NCBI RefSeq assembly: GCF_005239225.2 | Contig: NC_133289.1 | Location: 3,045,501-3,109,500 of the forward strand | Direction of reading: 5' to 3' | DNA length: 64,000 bases | From: Populus alba | Lineage: Eukaryota; Streptophyta; Magnoliopsida; Malpighiales; Salicaceae | In this document: positions 23,318-37,536 of the stretch, one piece after another | Layout of the letters: every line of letters starts with the position of its first letter | How positions within the stretch are numbered: the stretch's first letter is position 1 | The notes under the pieces: generated by a model | Told to the model about the DNA's origin: nothing | Database searches by the model: none | The model's input: the letters and a program-made list of their open reading frames with translations, nothing else | Position numbers and translations under genes: made by a program

Positions 23318-25765
23318 ATTATGTTTTTCACATAGTTACGGTAAAATCATAAAGTTGTGTTTTTTTTAATTAAAACTTGTTTTACAGGTTATAATGAAAT
23401 TTTTTAAAAAAAACATGTTTAGAATTTAAAAAAAATAATTGAATAAATAATACGATTTTTTAAATAAAATAATCCATATTTTTTTTCTCAATTTAAATTA
23501 TTAAAATCCTTAAAAATATTTAATCTAATTTATTTTTTTTTCTAAAAAAAGCTACTATATATTAAAGAAGGTATTTTTATCAAAACGAAAATGAAATGCA
23601 TGAATAAAAAATATAATTTTCTACTCTATGAATAAATATGTCGTCTTCTTTTGAATTGTTTTCAGTTTTTATTAAATATTTATTTTAATTATGAAATACA
23701 TGAATAAAAAATAGAATCTTTTACTATACGAATACATTTTTTCCTCTCCTTTTGAATTATTTTATTTTAATTATGTAAAAAAACAAAAATTGCAGCAAAC
23801 CAGCTAGTTTGTGGCTAAAAGAAAATCCATCCCCACCACTTAAAGATTTGTCCCGGCGGTCTTTGTACTGGGATAGCCTCAATTTTGTCCCCCCTACTCC
23901 TCACATCAAATATATTTTTATTTTCAAATTATCACAAAGTTTCACACTTGAGTTCTCATCTACAAATTATCAATAAAAATAAATTTGGTACAAAAATTCC
24001 AACCTATATTCAAAATGATATCTTTTCGTGTCCTGATTATTAACAGGCAATATATATATATATACACAAATTATATCACTTTAATTTAATGGAGCTAGTC
24101 AGTCAACCAACCATGAGGGAGTGTTTGTTTTTATGTTTAAAAAGTATTTAAAATTTTTTTTTTATTAATTTTAAATTAATATATTTTTAATATTTTTAAA
24201 TTATTTTAATGTATTGATACTAAAAATAATTTTTAAAAATAAAAAAATATTATTAACATAAATTTTAATATAAAAAATTATTTAAAAAATAACTGTAACA
24301 ACACTCAATCACACGTTAGTGATGAGTTAATTTAAGTTAGTTTTAATATATTTTTTTTAAACAAAAATATTCTCCTAATATTATTATTTAATAAACAAGG
24401 AAAGATAGAGTGTTTCACATACCTTCTTTGATACTGTGAGCTACTATCGGTAAAGTAAATGGCACCACTTGATTGGTCTATGTCCAAACCATTAGTGAAT
24501 CTCAATGGAATTCCTTGTGCATGTGTCACGATCTTGGTGGCCAAGCCACCTTGGGTCCCCACCCTAAGTAATCCCATGTAAGCATCAGCAATGTATAGAT
24601 CACCGTGTGTTTCGTCGAAGCATAAACCCAATGGACGCCCGCAAATGTGCTCCGTCTGTTGGTGATCAGGCGGCCCTCCACAGCCGTCCCTGGTGGCGTT
24701 GTCAATCATAGCATGTTAAATTAAGTCCAAGCAAAAATCCCACTTAAATAAGAAATTAAATTATTTTATTTTATATAATCTGGTCTCTACAAAAATCCCA
24801 TTAAAATAAATAAGAAACCGTTCCATTTAATATAAGAATTTTCACAAATGCAATTCCATTTGCAATTGGATTTTGATAATCACTATTATTCCATTTCTTC
24901 AGCAATTTGGTACAATAACGACTTTCAATTGTTGTTTAACTCGTTTTAGCAGGAATATAAAATCTAAATAAATTTTAGTTAAAAAAAAAAACCTGATTAA
25001 CTAGTAGCCTGATTTAGTAAAACTCAGTAAAAACAATAATTTTTTTTTGTCAAAATAAAATATTTTAATTTTTTTAAATAATTAACTTAGATTAGCCCTT
25101 TGAACCATCCTTATCCTTATCGACTGCCCGATCAGGTTATAAAATATGGTGCCAATGATGACCATATTTACCCTTCTTTAAGGAAAACATGAAAGATAAG
25201 GTAAGGACAATAAATGGCTTACTATTTCCATTCTATCTCCATCTCCATCACCTACCTGTTTTTTTTAAAAAAAAATTTGGTGCTAAAGAGCAGAAAAAGA
25301 AGAAGAAGAAGAAGAAGATAAAGCTCAACATACAAGACAATTGCAGGAATTAGCTTAGACCTTCAACGTGTTCATCTTGATGCTGATGAGTGATAACGAC
25401 GACTTGACTTTCTAGCCTAGAAAACATCTTAGCCATGAACTTCCTAAACTTATACCACCGTGAGCAAGAGGCTGTTGCTGACATGCATACCTATTTGGAG
25501 AAGCCACGGCAAAATCTGTCCATCCCTTTCTGTTTCCTTGCCATTTGATTATCCGGCCGTCCGATAAACTGGCATAGGGACCCTTCCCAAGCGAATCAAA
25601 TGCAAAGCTTTCAGGCCCAAAAGCACCCGCAATCGGAACCTCTTTGAGCTGTCTAGCTCCGGCACTGGAAAGAGGTTCTATATTGGATGTTTCAGAGGAA
25701 AAAATAACAATGGCTAAGGTGGAGAGAAGAAGAGCTATGGCCGTGAGCAAGAGTTTGGAAGCCAT
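22321..25765 (-). CDS. Strictosidine synthase-like protein (SSL), three exons
   Basis: Member of the plant strictosidine-synthase-like six-bladed beta-propeller family. Most members do not make strictosidine, and their substrates are largely unknown. Exons: 25765-25491, 24689-24423, 22888-22321; 1,110 nt, 369 residues, about normal for the family. The N-terminus has a hydrophobic signal or anchor (SKLLLTAIALLLSTLAIVIF), suggesting entry to the secretory or vacuolar route. Family motifs are GPESFAFDSLGKGPYASLSDGRI (exon 1), HICGRPLGLCFDETHGDLYIADAYMGLL and FTNGLDIDQSSGAIYFTDSSSQYQRR (exon 2), then LTFPNGVALSKDG and GYWVGINSRR (exon 3). An in-frame ATG at 25822 would add 19 residues. I chose 25765 because the related exon at 32,411 starts at the same place (MA-SSKL/MASKL). 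Intron 2 (22889-24422) contains an (AT)n run and repeats. Confidence 0.92.
23280..23314. repeat. (TA)n microsatellite in SSL intron 2
   Basis: About 17 TA units. Confidence 0.9.
24112..24318. repeat. MITE-like AT-rich repeat in SSL intron 2
   Basis: Begins 'gagggagtgtttgttttta' and contains 'ttttaatgtattgatactaaaaataattttta' in pieces. The same core occurs in the 13775-13985 element ('gatgtgctgatatcaaaa'). Ends near 'acactcaatcacac'. Borders are uncertain. Confidence 0.5.
25291..25319. repeat. (GAA)n microsatellite
   Basis: agaagaagaagaagaaga run inside SSL intron 1. Confidence 0.85.
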
Positions 25766-28700
25766 AGTTATGGGAAAGGAGGAATTTTTGTTGTTGTTAA
25801 AGAGAGAAGAATTCATATACATTTGAATTATTATTTTTTTTTTTGCGCACGGAGCTAGAAGGGTGTGTCCGCTTTATTATTTGCTGGTGGAATAGTTAAA
25901 GTATGTTTTATTTTAAAATATATTAAAATAATAATTTTTAACAAAAAAATTTATTAAAATTTAAAAAGATATTGTACAGAGATGAAGAGGGTTTGATGAC
26001 AATAATATAAGGTTACACGTCATCTTTCTCTCTCATTCATGATTGGTTTGCTGCTGGAAATTAGAAGAATTTGGATAATATTTGAGAGAGTTGTGAAGGC
26101 TAGGGTAAGTGCCAAGGACAGGTGGCATATTGTGTGTTCTTAGGATTAACCCTCATCCAACATTTCAAGGGCGAGGAGAGGTGAAGTATCCAGCCAAATT
26201 TTGATTTTTAGGAATTTTCTTTTTAGACGTGCATGTCAATTAATTAATATTCCGAGGTTTATTTGGTGTTTAAATTCTAATTTAATTGGCAAAGCTACTG
26301 CATGCATATAGTTAATTCCAAGTAATTTTAAGATTAAGTCATGCTAATATTCGAAATTTAACCTAATTTACCCTCAACAATTAATGTAATATTGGAGTCT
26401 TTTCACTAAATTGTTTTAAAATGATATATTTATAAATATTTACATCTCATAATAATGGATTTGAATTCCCTCGTATCTTAAAAGAGTAATAAATAATAGC
26501 GTTTCTCATTTTTAAAAAAAAATATTTATATTATGTTTTAAATAAAACATAGTAAATCATACTTTTTAATTTTATCATTGATTTTGAATCCATCAGTGAT
26601 TTGGATTAGGTACGGTAAAACAATTTATCAATTAAGCTAGTGAATTACGTTTTTTATATTTTTTTAATATATGCTACAATCATGTTATTTTGATTTGGGA
26701 TTTGACATTTTAAATTTAATAAACATCATTAGATCATAGAAAAAAAAACATGAAAATATCTTAATCCCTTTTATTATTGTAATGAAATTCTTATTAGTTC
26801 CAATTTACGTTCATTTTTAAATGAAAAATCACAACTATCAAAGTTTACTTTGTGGTTTACAAATTCACGTTAAAGAGATATATATAAAGATAAAAATAAA
26901 ATCACAAGAAATAGTTTCAATGTTAATTTAAATTTAAATATATATTTTTTATTCTCTCTACTTATCAACTGAGAAATTTTATAAAATCCATAATCAAAAT
27001 ACTAAACTAAGCAAATCAAAAGTTATTAAATTTATTTTGTCATGGTAGGTTGATTTAAAACCTATTTGAATATTTAACCCTTAGTTTGGATCAGAATTTT
27101 TTAAAAATCAATCTTAATTTGACAAAGTCAACCTAGTAAGTTAACCCAGTAAAAAATATATTTGATTTAATTTTTTTTTAAAAATAACCTATTCAATGCT
27201 GAATTAATGACCGGTTTAAGACCGGGTTTAATAACTTGGTGCAAACAAAACGACACCATACATGTGTACACTCTATTTGTACACGTGTCTGCAACTAGTC
27301 TATGTGATGCTGACGGTATTCTGACTAGAATTAATTCGGATGAGGACATTAATGGTCTGGGCTCACATGAATTGAATATTTACAGCCGATCCGGCCTAGA
27401 GTTTTCTTACGCCATGCTTTATTTATTTATTTATTTATTATTATTATTATTATTATTTTTTATTCGAGAAAACCTACCCTCCGAAAAGCATACTTTGTGG
27501 GCCTAGATGAACGAATAAAACTCCAGCTGTCCCAGACTCTTACAAAAAATACACGTCCTGACTCGAACTTGAGAATTATTATTATTATTATTATTATTAT
27601 AACTTGAGATTCTAAAAATAAAATGATAAGCATGGCATGTGCACTTTTATTAACTTTTTTCAGCATCGAATTTTATGTTTATAAATTACTTGATTTTTAT
27701 TTACTCCCTCCCAATATTTGTGTTTCACTTTATCAATTCAAACGTTGGTGGGGCTGGTTTTTAATTTGTTTTTAATTTATATGTTATCACTTAGTACTAC
27801 AAAATTTTACTACGCTATTATATATAAAAAAAAGTTGTAAAAGGAAATTGTGTGGTGAACATTGCAAGTGCCATGATAGAAAATATTGTAGTTATCATAC
27901 TCATCCTCCCCGAGTATAGTTTGCCAATCTAAAATATTACTTGTTTTGAATTTATTTTTGATCAATTTAAAAAGTTAATTTAATCAAATTCAGTTGGCAT
28001 CTATTTTTTTTTAAAAACACATAATTTAATTTTTTTAAAAAAATAAATATTATTTTAATATAGGTTTAATTTATCCTGCCAACCAAGACCCGCTCTAATA
28101 ACCATGAAAAATCTTCCATTTGCAATTGAGGTGCAACCTGTTTTTTTGAAAAAAATTCAAATTTTTTTTTTGTTTTGCTAAAATTGAATGCGGTTTGTAC
28201 TTTTTAAATCGTTTTGATGTGCTGATATTAAAAATGATTTTTAAAAAATAAAAAAACATTATTGACATGCTTTTCAACATAAAAAACTATTTAAAAAATA
28301 ACCACTACTACACTCCCAAATACTTTCATATAGATTTTAATGTGGTGTCTATAGTTTTTGGTCCTCGACCGTGGTACTGCAGCCATCTTTTTCATCAGAA
28401 GTATTAAATCTGATTTGGAAGGACAGCTAGTATAAAGTTCAAACGTCGACAAGTCCCTGTTCTGACATTAAAAAAAAAAAAAACTAAGCCATGTGGAGAT
28501 TTTAAAGTATACCTTGCACTGTACACAACTTATTCTCAATTCTTTTTTTATAATTTTAAATTTTGTCATCAGATTTTTTTTCACAAGTGAGCATTTCTGA
28601 CTCTGAGGTGATAATCAATCACATTGTTTGTTTAAGAGATGATGAAATTGAAATATAAAGAATTAACATGAAAGACACATATAAAATAAATAGTGACTCT

Positions 28701-31700
28701 TCAAATTTTATCTAAAAAATTAGTTTGGTCCTTGTTAAATATTTTTTTTATTTTTCAATTATTTTTTATGAAGAAAAGAAAGAAAAAGAGGTATTTGTTG
28801 AAATTCAGCGTAGAGAAATAAAATATTGCTAACACCTATACCGACCATCACAATGGTTAAAATTAGTGTTATCATAATCCTTTCGATGATGATAGTCTTA
28901 TAGTAGTTGTTTTTAGTATTAATATTGTCTAAAAACCATATCTAAGTTATGAATAAAAAAATTTATTCGAGTTGATTTTGTGATTTATAACTTTTTTTGG
29001 GTTTATTAGGTTAACGAGTTGGTTTGTTGATGTTTTAAAAGTCTTTGTAAGGAGTTTTTTCAAATTAAAATGAGTTGAAAATTGAATTTTTAGGTAAAAA
29101 ACACATAGGCTGAATTTTCCAACCACCACAATAGTAGCTAGATTATGGGTTGGCAAACTTCATCTCCTACAACTGGTGATGTGTCGTTTATCTTTTTTCT
29201 TTTTTTAAAAAAAGGTCGCCCACCCATTTAAATCATTAAAAAAAAAAAAACATGCCTAAGTGCATATTGGCTAGGGCTTGAGGGGCCACAAGCCCAAGCC
29301 CTTCCTTTCACAAGCCCAAGGAACCGAGCCATAAGCCCACATTACTGGGTTGGTTGTCGGCCCTTTCTCTATTATGTTTAGGTTAATTATAGATTTATAA
29401 AAAAAAAATAATTGAACCTTGTTAAGTCCGTGACCTGGTTTATAAGTTCGACAGGTTAGACCACAATATTCGATTTATTATTTTCTTGGTTCAATGCATT
29501 TTCTGACCCTCAATATAAAAAAAAATAAAATTTCATAATTTATTATTAATGATCTATTTTTTTTATTTAACTTGAAAAAAAAAAGAGCAATTTGACTCTT
29601 GTTATTAATAATTTGCTTTTGTTGTCCCAGTCCCATGCATCAATCATGTTTTTTTTTTAATATTCAATATAAAATAATTATCATGCACTTTATTGTCATA
29701 TAAATCTATTAAATAAAAAATAATTTATGAAATAAAAAACTTATTGAATCTATTGTGTGCATTCCTTATGTCACAAGTTTATAGTTGGTTGATTCATGTT
29801 CACATGTTTTTATTCAATTGATTTTTTGTTTTTTTACCAATCTTGTTTTTCAATGATTTAGCTTTCTAGCTTTTTTTGTTCAAAATTATCCCTGCAAGTT
29901 TTCAACTCAGACTAACATAAATAGATTTAATGTGTTTCTATCTTAATATTAAATAAAAATATCATTTAATATACACATGATTTTAAATTCATGGTAAAAA
30001 ATTATTTTTTTCTAAGACATATTAACAATGCCTATATTTTTTTTCACATTTAATGTTTTCACTCCGACTTGCGGTAGAACGAGTCCATAAACTAGTTTAA
30101 TCTAATTTTTTTTTTCCTATCTCTAGTTTTTACCGAAAGATGCATGAAAATGTATGTCACACAAAGATGAGACGCTGATAAAAAGTTGTGACCTCTTTAA
30201 TTTGGGGAGCATAACAACGACGTCACCGTCCCCTAAGACTTCCATCGCCGTCGTCATAGCTCTGTCCTAAACCTTATTATTTCAATATTTTTTTTCTTTC
30301 AGCTCAATATCCTCCATTACCTCAATTTTATACACTTGATTCTGTAGGTTTTGTTCAAGATTGTAACAAGGATCAAAGAGTTTTAGAAATCAATTCATTT
30401 GCCTCCTATGATATACTGATTTATATTTGATTAAACATTCTAGCCTTATATATATATATAATCTCACTGTTATCAAAAAAATATTTTTAGTTTTAAAAAA
30501 ATATATATATTTTTGAAAATACATGCAATTATTGAAAAAAATTTCGATTTTAATGTTAAAATGAATTTGAACTGAAAAGATATTAAAACCATATTATTTT
30601 ATATATATTTCTAGATGATTTTAATATTAAAATCATTAAAAATACTTTAAAAATAATAAAAAAGATATTAAAATGATATCATTTTATATATTTTTAGATA
30701 ATTTTAATATTAAAATCATTGGAAAAAATTTTAAAATACCAAACTAATGTTTCAATCCAAACGTAATTTTATAAAAATATATACACCATATTATTAAATA
30801 CACATTAAATTGTATTGATTAATTAATATATCAGGTGCAATACTATTGATACCAACATGATTTAATTTTTCTTAATATACTCTCACATGCCATTTTTCTT
30901 CTTTACCCCCTAATTAAGGCTCTGCCGCTCCCTTCTTCTTAATTTACACACCAGCTATTCTTGACACTTTAGTTTTGTACTGTTTTCGTCTTATTTATTG
31001 TTGGAAAGTGTTTTTTTTTAGAAAATACTTTCTTGATTTTTTCATGTTACGTTACAGGTCAATTAAATTCACTTTTTTCTAAAAATATATATTAAATTTT
31101 AGATATAAAAAGGTATTTTTTCAGTTTAAAAGATTGGAAAATACTTTCCATTAAGAACTAAATTGGTACAACTTTTATTATTATCAATAAAGTATTTAAA
31201 AATATATTATTATTAGAAGATAATAAATTAATAATATATTTATATAGGAAATAATATACTAGGACATATTAATATAAAATATAAAAAAATATTAATTTAA
31301 AATACTAGTGCATATAATTAATACTTTAATTTAAATAATATTGATATTAAATATTTTTGAATGCAAAATATGTCATACTATATAACAGCCATACTTTTTA
31401 AATCATAAAATTATGTTATGAAATTACGATGCCATATAAAATAAATTTATTTTCATTGTTTTCCAAATACAAAAATCTAGATATATGTTGAATAATTATA
31501 TTTAATGTTTTGTATTTGTTAGATAAGGTTGAAAAAAATTGATTTATTATTAAGTGATTTTTCAGATATTTTTTATAACAAAATATTAAAAAATATTTTC
31601 TATTTTATTTTCTACTTAAATATAAAAATATATAGTTTATTTTTCAAAGACTAAATATCAGTAAGCAGTAGCTTCTCAAAAAAGGAAAAATAAATATATA

Positions 31701-31809
31701 TTTTTTTTCAGTGATGAGGAGTGGAAGAAGAATCATATCCTATTTCTACTGACTGTTCGGGAATAACCAAAAAACAGCTGTTAGGCCTAATCCAATCGTT
31801 CTAAAGGTG

Positions 31810-31840
<31 letters not shown>

Positions 31841-32112
31841 CATTAAATCGTCATTTTCAAACAAGGGTTGTTGTCAGCAAATCTAAGCCAGGCATGAAAT
31901 AGTGTCATCTCCTTCACTAGTTTTCTTTTTCAATATTCACTTTCCTTCGTTCTTTCATTATCCATTAATTCTCTCCACAAAAGAGGGAAATTAAAACCAT
32001 TGAAATAATCGTAAACACAGCAAGTATAGACTTCAAAAGCTGACGCAAGAACATCTTTACCGTTTAAAATTGAAAAGAAATAATATAGATAGATTCATTA
32101 TATAAACAGTAC
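25766..32112. other. AT-rich region; no gene recognised
   Basis: About 6.3 kb upstream of the intact SSL gene. 25766-25860 is its leader side. It holds (TTA)n runs at about 27422-27455 and 27578-27601, a MITE-family relative near 28127-28325, GC-richer patches at 27180-27420 and 29250-29380 and an (AT)n at 30447-30462. I looked for SSL exons 2 and 3 that would pair with the orphan exon at 32113-32411 and saw none. Confidence 0.6.
28127..28325. repeat. Degenerate copy of the 13.8-kb MITE family
   Basis: Shares long stretches with 13799-13985, such as 'tcgttttgatgtgctgat' and 'aaaactattt', followed by 'accactactacactccca'. Terminal inverted repeats have decayed. Confidence 0.7.
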
Positions 32113-32411
32113 CTCTCTTGAGAAGCAAAGGAAAAATTGATCCAACGCCTTTCATGTTCTTCCCACTTGACGACTCGACCGTCAGATATTCCGGCGTAGG
32201 GACCCCGGGCAAGCGAGTCGAATGCAAAACTTTCAGGCCCGGTGGCACCCTCAAGTTGAAGAGCTTCCCACTCCCTCCGTTGGACATGACCAGTGCTAGA
32301 AATCTTTTCTACAACAGATGGCGGATACAAAAACTCATGAGTAATTGCAATTAAGGAAGAGGTTAGAGCTATGATAGTTGCTGTTAAGAATAGCTTTGAG
32401 CTCATGGCCAT
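32113..32411 (-). pseudogene. Orphan first exon of a strictosidine synthase-like gene
   Basis: About 100 codons (MAMSSKLFLTATIIALTSSL... GPESFAFDSLARGPYAGISDG ... WINFSFASQER) are similar to exon 1 of the SSL gene at 25765-25491. They end at the same point with a GT donor (GAGAG/GTACTG). The signal/anchor segment and first propeller strand are open, with no stops. No homologous exon 2 or 3 appears downstream on this strand before the intact paralogue 6 kb away. The simplest reading is a partial tandem duplication. A very long intron joining it to the exons of the downstream gene is an alternative, because the splice phase matches. Only transcripts would tell. Confidence 0.8.
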
Positions 32412-34419
32412 GGGGAAAAGATGAGAGGATCGGGAAGGAGATATAGATAGAGTATGAAATATGTTACTTAACGGTGAGAGATATATGTTTATATTCTCTT
32501 GGAATTTGGAAACACCAATTAGATAGGACTCTTTGATTTGTGGTTCAAATTCTTTAATAAAGTGCGATACCCCTTATTTATCCCCAATTAATTATGCAAG
32601 ATCGATCAATGTGTGTTTTTCTAGGTATTTCTTTCTATATATGTTCACGAAATATTCATTTCTCTAGCTACAGGAGTAATTATTATTTTTTATTATTATT
32701 ATTATTTGCCTGGAACAACTACAGCAGTAAATTCCATAATAATAATAATTGTAATTTTAGAATTTAAACCTCTTTGCCAACTAGACGTTGAACAATCAGG
32801 GAAAAATATTCCCCCTTTTTTTTTTTTTTCCCGGCTTGGGTTTAAGGCAGAGCTAGAATTTTATGAAAGGGGTTTTTGATATAAAGAATTTAAGGATAAA
32901 CTTGAAAGTAAATTTAAACAAAACAAAACTATAAAATAAAAGAAATTATTCTCTAAGACCTAAGTGAATGCTTCTATTAAAAAAAAAATCTTTGAATTTA
33001 ACAATAAAATTGAGACATTTTTAAAATTTAGAGCTAAGTTTGGTACATATCACTTACGTTTGTAATACATGATCACTTACATATCAAAACTGAAAAGAAA
33101 AAGAAATGATGCTCTTTAAACATATTTTTTTCTTCTTATTGTTCATTTTGGTGAAATTAGATTGCAAGTTAGCCCGTAAGGTTATTAGAAAATATCGGTG
33201 ATTTTTTTATATAAAAAACTTATTTTAAATTAAGTTTTAAATTAATGAATCATCAAATATATTAAAGTTTAATAACTATTTAAACTATGCTATATAAACA
33301 AGCTAAAAATTCAATTGGATTGACACTAAAGAAATTGATAAGAAAATGACTTCTCTGACAGGACTGTAGAGCCACCGCTAACGATGTGAGCCATTTGAAC
33401 AAAAGATGTGAGCCACAGCTTCTAGCTATTACATCCATGAATAACAATAGATACATATAGATACTTGATATTTACTTTGCCGTCGGTAAGATATTTTCTT
33501 AAATAAAAAAATGATAATATATGTTTTTTTAACATGTTTCTGTAGTTAAAAATTCTTAAATAAAAATTAAATTTTTTTTCTATAGATGTAATGAAAAAAA
33601 TAAAAATTATGTGTGTTAATAAATAAAAAAATCATAAAAAATAACTAAAAATACAAATAAAAAAATTAAGAGACAATTGTTGATTTCACAAGTTGAGAAA
33701 TTTACCTAGTTGTGCTTACTAAATTTATTTATTAAAATATTTTTTTTATTTAAGCAAATGATTATAGAGACACAAAGTAAATTGATTGAATAAAATAAAA
33801 AAAATAATATACAAGACGACTTATATTAGAAATATTATATGAAAATAATTTTTTTATTTTAAAAAATAAAGTTTATTTATACAGAAAATAAAAAAAATAT
33901 TATAGATGAATTATAAAAACTCTTTAAAATTTAAATTCATAGCAAAAAATAAATAATCTTTTAGAAGAGACTCATTAAATAGAATGATAAAAAGAAGAGA
34001 TATGAACTTAAATATAAAAAAAATAGAGAAAAAAACCAAAAAAATTAAAAAAAAAAAAAAAGAAAAAAGAAAAGGAAAAAAACTAAGGTGAACATTGTGG
34101 GACTTGACAAGTTAGGGCAGCCTATCTAGTTTATTTTGTTGGGGTCCATGTAATTAGATCTTTATATTTTTTTTTTTATTGCAACAAATGTAGGTGCAGA
34201 TGATATGTTATTTTCCTAATTTTTTTGAAAAAAAACATCAAACGACGTGTAGTCTAATTTGCTCAGATTTCAATAACTAAAATGATTAGAAAATCAGGGT
34301 TTAATTTTTTTTTATTATTACCTAAAATATCTTAGAAATTATAATAAATCTATCCATGACTTTAAAAACCAAAAAAACCATCCCAAAAAAAAAAATCAAA
34401 TTGCTGATGCGTACTTGAA

Positions 34420-34536
34420 GACTTCTTGAATCTCGGACCAGCTTCGTCTCTCTAATTAATGACTTCTTGAATCTCGGACCAGCTTCGTCTCTCTAGTTAA
34501 TGACTTCTTGAATCTTCGAAGCAGTTGTGTCTCTTC
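34420..34536 (+). repeat. 41-bp tandem repeat, about 2.9 copies
   Basis: Units start at 34420, 34461 and 34502, each beginning gacttcttgaatct. The first two differ by one base (taattaat/tagttaat) and the third is diverged after 15 bases. Confidence 0.92.
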
Positions 34537-37089
34537 TAACTGTAGATCAAGTACGGACTATGGATTATACATAAAAATTAAGATTAAAAGAAAAAAACCT
34601 AAGTGGCATATGGGCATTTTGCTGTTTCCTTCTCCTGTTCACTTACTTACCCTGCTGATCGACTGCTTGCGTTGCTGTCTGCTGGCCTTCGGCTTGTTAT
34701 ATACTAGCTAGGGTTCATAATCTAAAAGAAAAATGAAACGATCCTCTCTGTTCAACAGATTCCTCGGTTGAGCTATTGAAATAATTCCTTATATACGTGG
34801 AGATATGATTAAAAGTTTGATTTGAAACGTTCCTCGGTGGACTCTTTAATTACGTGGATATATATGAAATAATTATCAATGAAAAAAAGATGCCTTCAAA
34901 ACGATGGCAATATCGATGATGATGTTCACATGGGAGTGACCCATCAGCTTCAATCAAATAATCTAGCCGTATATTCACCGGCGTAGAAGACATGATCACT
35001 TGCATATCAAAACTGAAAAGGAAAAGAAACGATGCTCCTTAAGCATTTTCTTCATGAAAAAATAAAGGCTAAATAAAATCAACCCTAAATTAAAAATCAA
35101 AACAAGCTTTATTTTTATTTTTTTTCATAAAATTTAAAAGTAAGAAAATATCTAATATAAACTCTCCTCATCTAGCGAAATAATTTAACATTTAAATCAA
35201 TATCAATAATATTTTTTTTTCACTACTGCTAAAATGACAGCTTTTCTTTTCTCTTTCAAGCAGGAATTAAAAAAAAATAAAGATAAATTTTTGAACCACA
35301 ATTGAATTTGAAAAAAATTAAGACATTAAAATTATATTATTTATATTATTTTTAAAATTAGAAGATGAAAGTGTATAAAATATACAATAGATTTGTATTC
35401 GATTCATCATAAATCAGAAGCTCATGCATCGGTATACTCTCGTCCAGTTCATGCACTGTGATCTTCTTAGAGGATGTTGAAATTAATTCGACAATTCAGT
35501 GTGGTCGAATTCCAGAAACTGGGCCCAAGTAAACAAAGAATTAAAGTATGGATTTAAAGGAAGGGATGACAACCGTGCAACATCAGAAATGTGGACGGCC
35601 ATTGAATCATTAGATTTGACTACAGTGGAGCCGTTGATCATATTTTCAAATGGCCGATCAGTGACTAACAGCGAGTGCAGTTGCTTGAGCCTGAGTGGAG
35701 ATTCGGATTGTGGTTTTGTTTCTAGAATCGATCGGGTTTTTAATGAAGTTACATCCCCTTGATCTAGTCGGATCTCGGCTGGATTTAACTAGGTATTTTC
35801 AAATCGGTTGAAATAAAACATCTTAAACCTGGTTTTGAATCAATAAATTAATGGGGTGAACTATAAACCATGTTTTAATTATGATTTTTGCAAATCACTC
35901 GTAACGAAAAATCAATTTCTTGGTCCAGGCTGACCTCTACCTTCCTCCTGAGATGAGCCCAACTCAAGTTGCACCTTCTCTTTAACTGGGCTGCATAATT
36001 GAAAATTTAATCAAAACCTTAAACGGATCTTTCTACCATGTTATTACCTCGGATTCGGATCTCGAAAGTTGCCGGAAAGTTTTCTTAATACACTGATCCA
36101 TGAAAGAAAGAATTCTCGGTATACAAAATTTGTCCTGATTGTCAAAATGCACCAATAATAATCACAACCACAATCATCTTAATAGATATAAACAATAGAC
36201 AATGGCGTCACAAATCCACAGACAAAGAACAAGAAAGGCCAATAAAAATTTGAAGTTCCTCGTTAAATGTCGTCTTCCTAAGAAGAATCATCCAAGTTTC
36301 CAATGCTTCTCTCCTTTTCTTACAAGAAACAGTGAGCAGACGAGTCTTTCATGTGATATAAACATAAAATACAAGAATCTCTATCATATTTTCTCTATAG
36401 GGGTCAAATTTTTTGGTCTCGAGAGTACTCAAGTGAAAAGGTCCCAAATTGCCTCATGTCCAATCCATAATCAAGTGCTAAATACATGGTTATTCTATGA
36501 AGGAGAGGGACAACTTAACCACAAAGAAAAGAGCAGATAAAGCAAGCTAATCAAATTCTTAGTCGAGGCATTAAGAAATATATTTTGATTACTTTAGTTC
36601 CTTCAATGTCAAACAATTCATGTTCTTGTTGGACTCAAGCTTGAAAACTTCTTCAAGGCTCTGACTATTGATTCCAAAAGCTCACAAATATACGTCTTTA
36701 TTGATTGCCTTTGTTGAGTTAAACTTTCCTGTGAAGACAAAAATCAATCATTTTTTATGTCGTGATGATGAAGTATTGTGATTTTCAAACGTTTTAATTA
36801 TTATATAGATTGCAAGGTTGATGTTATTAACGTTTTGTCTGTAGCATCTTTAAGCTTGATTGACTCAACTCAGATTATCAGAGGGAGATTTTTTTCTTGT
36901 GTGTGTGCGAGTGTGTGTTTAATTGAAGGAAGAATTCTGTTTAGGCTTGGGAGATTTTGGCAATTGAATGTAGTCAAAGCCCAGGAACAAGTTCAAACTA
37001 AGGGATACGTGCTGGTTTTGGTCCAATCTACACAACCTCTAATTATCACCCAAAAATGTTTTGAGACCCGCTTTCTAACGTATTTGAAA

Positions 37090-37260
37090 TAGTGGTTATT
37101 ATTCAATTTTTAAAATATTTTTAATTTAGAAAAACATATTAATAATGCTTTTTTTTTATTTTTTAAAAATTATTTTTGAGATCAGCACATCAAAAATATA
37201 TTAATTCAAAGCAAAAAAAAATTCAATTTTTTTTCAAAAACACTTTTAAAAAGCACTTTC
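37090..37260. repeat. MITE-like AT-rich repeat (reverse orientation)
   Basis: Contains 'ttatttttgagatcagcaca', the reverse-strand counterpart of the 'gtgctgat...aaaaataa' core of the 13.8-kb element. Confidence 0.5.
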
Positions 37261-37502
37261 AAATAGTTAATTTAGGCATACTCGACAAGTTAATTTGAAC
37301 CCATTCAACTCGAAACTTGATTTATATTGAGTTTTTTTTTAAAAAAAAAATAAAAAGAGTTATATGGTATAATCAAGTCTACCATTAAAAATAATTTACA
37401 TCAACTCAAATTAATTTTGTGAGTCCATGATCAACTCCAATTAATTTTGTCCGTCCATGATCATGATTGAAGTTTTATTATTAAAGACCCACTTTTCTTT
37501 TT

Positions 37503-37505
<3 letters not shown>

Positions 37506-37533
<28 letters not shown>
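37506..37533. repeat. (AT)n microsatellite
   Basis: About 14 AT units. Confidence 0.85.

Positions 37534-37536
<3 letters not shown>

Noticed and set aside
31808..31841. poly-T/poly-A inverted repeat (also near 15150, 46079)
   Set aside because: Homopolymer runs of T then A pair trivially. No evidence of a functional hairpin.
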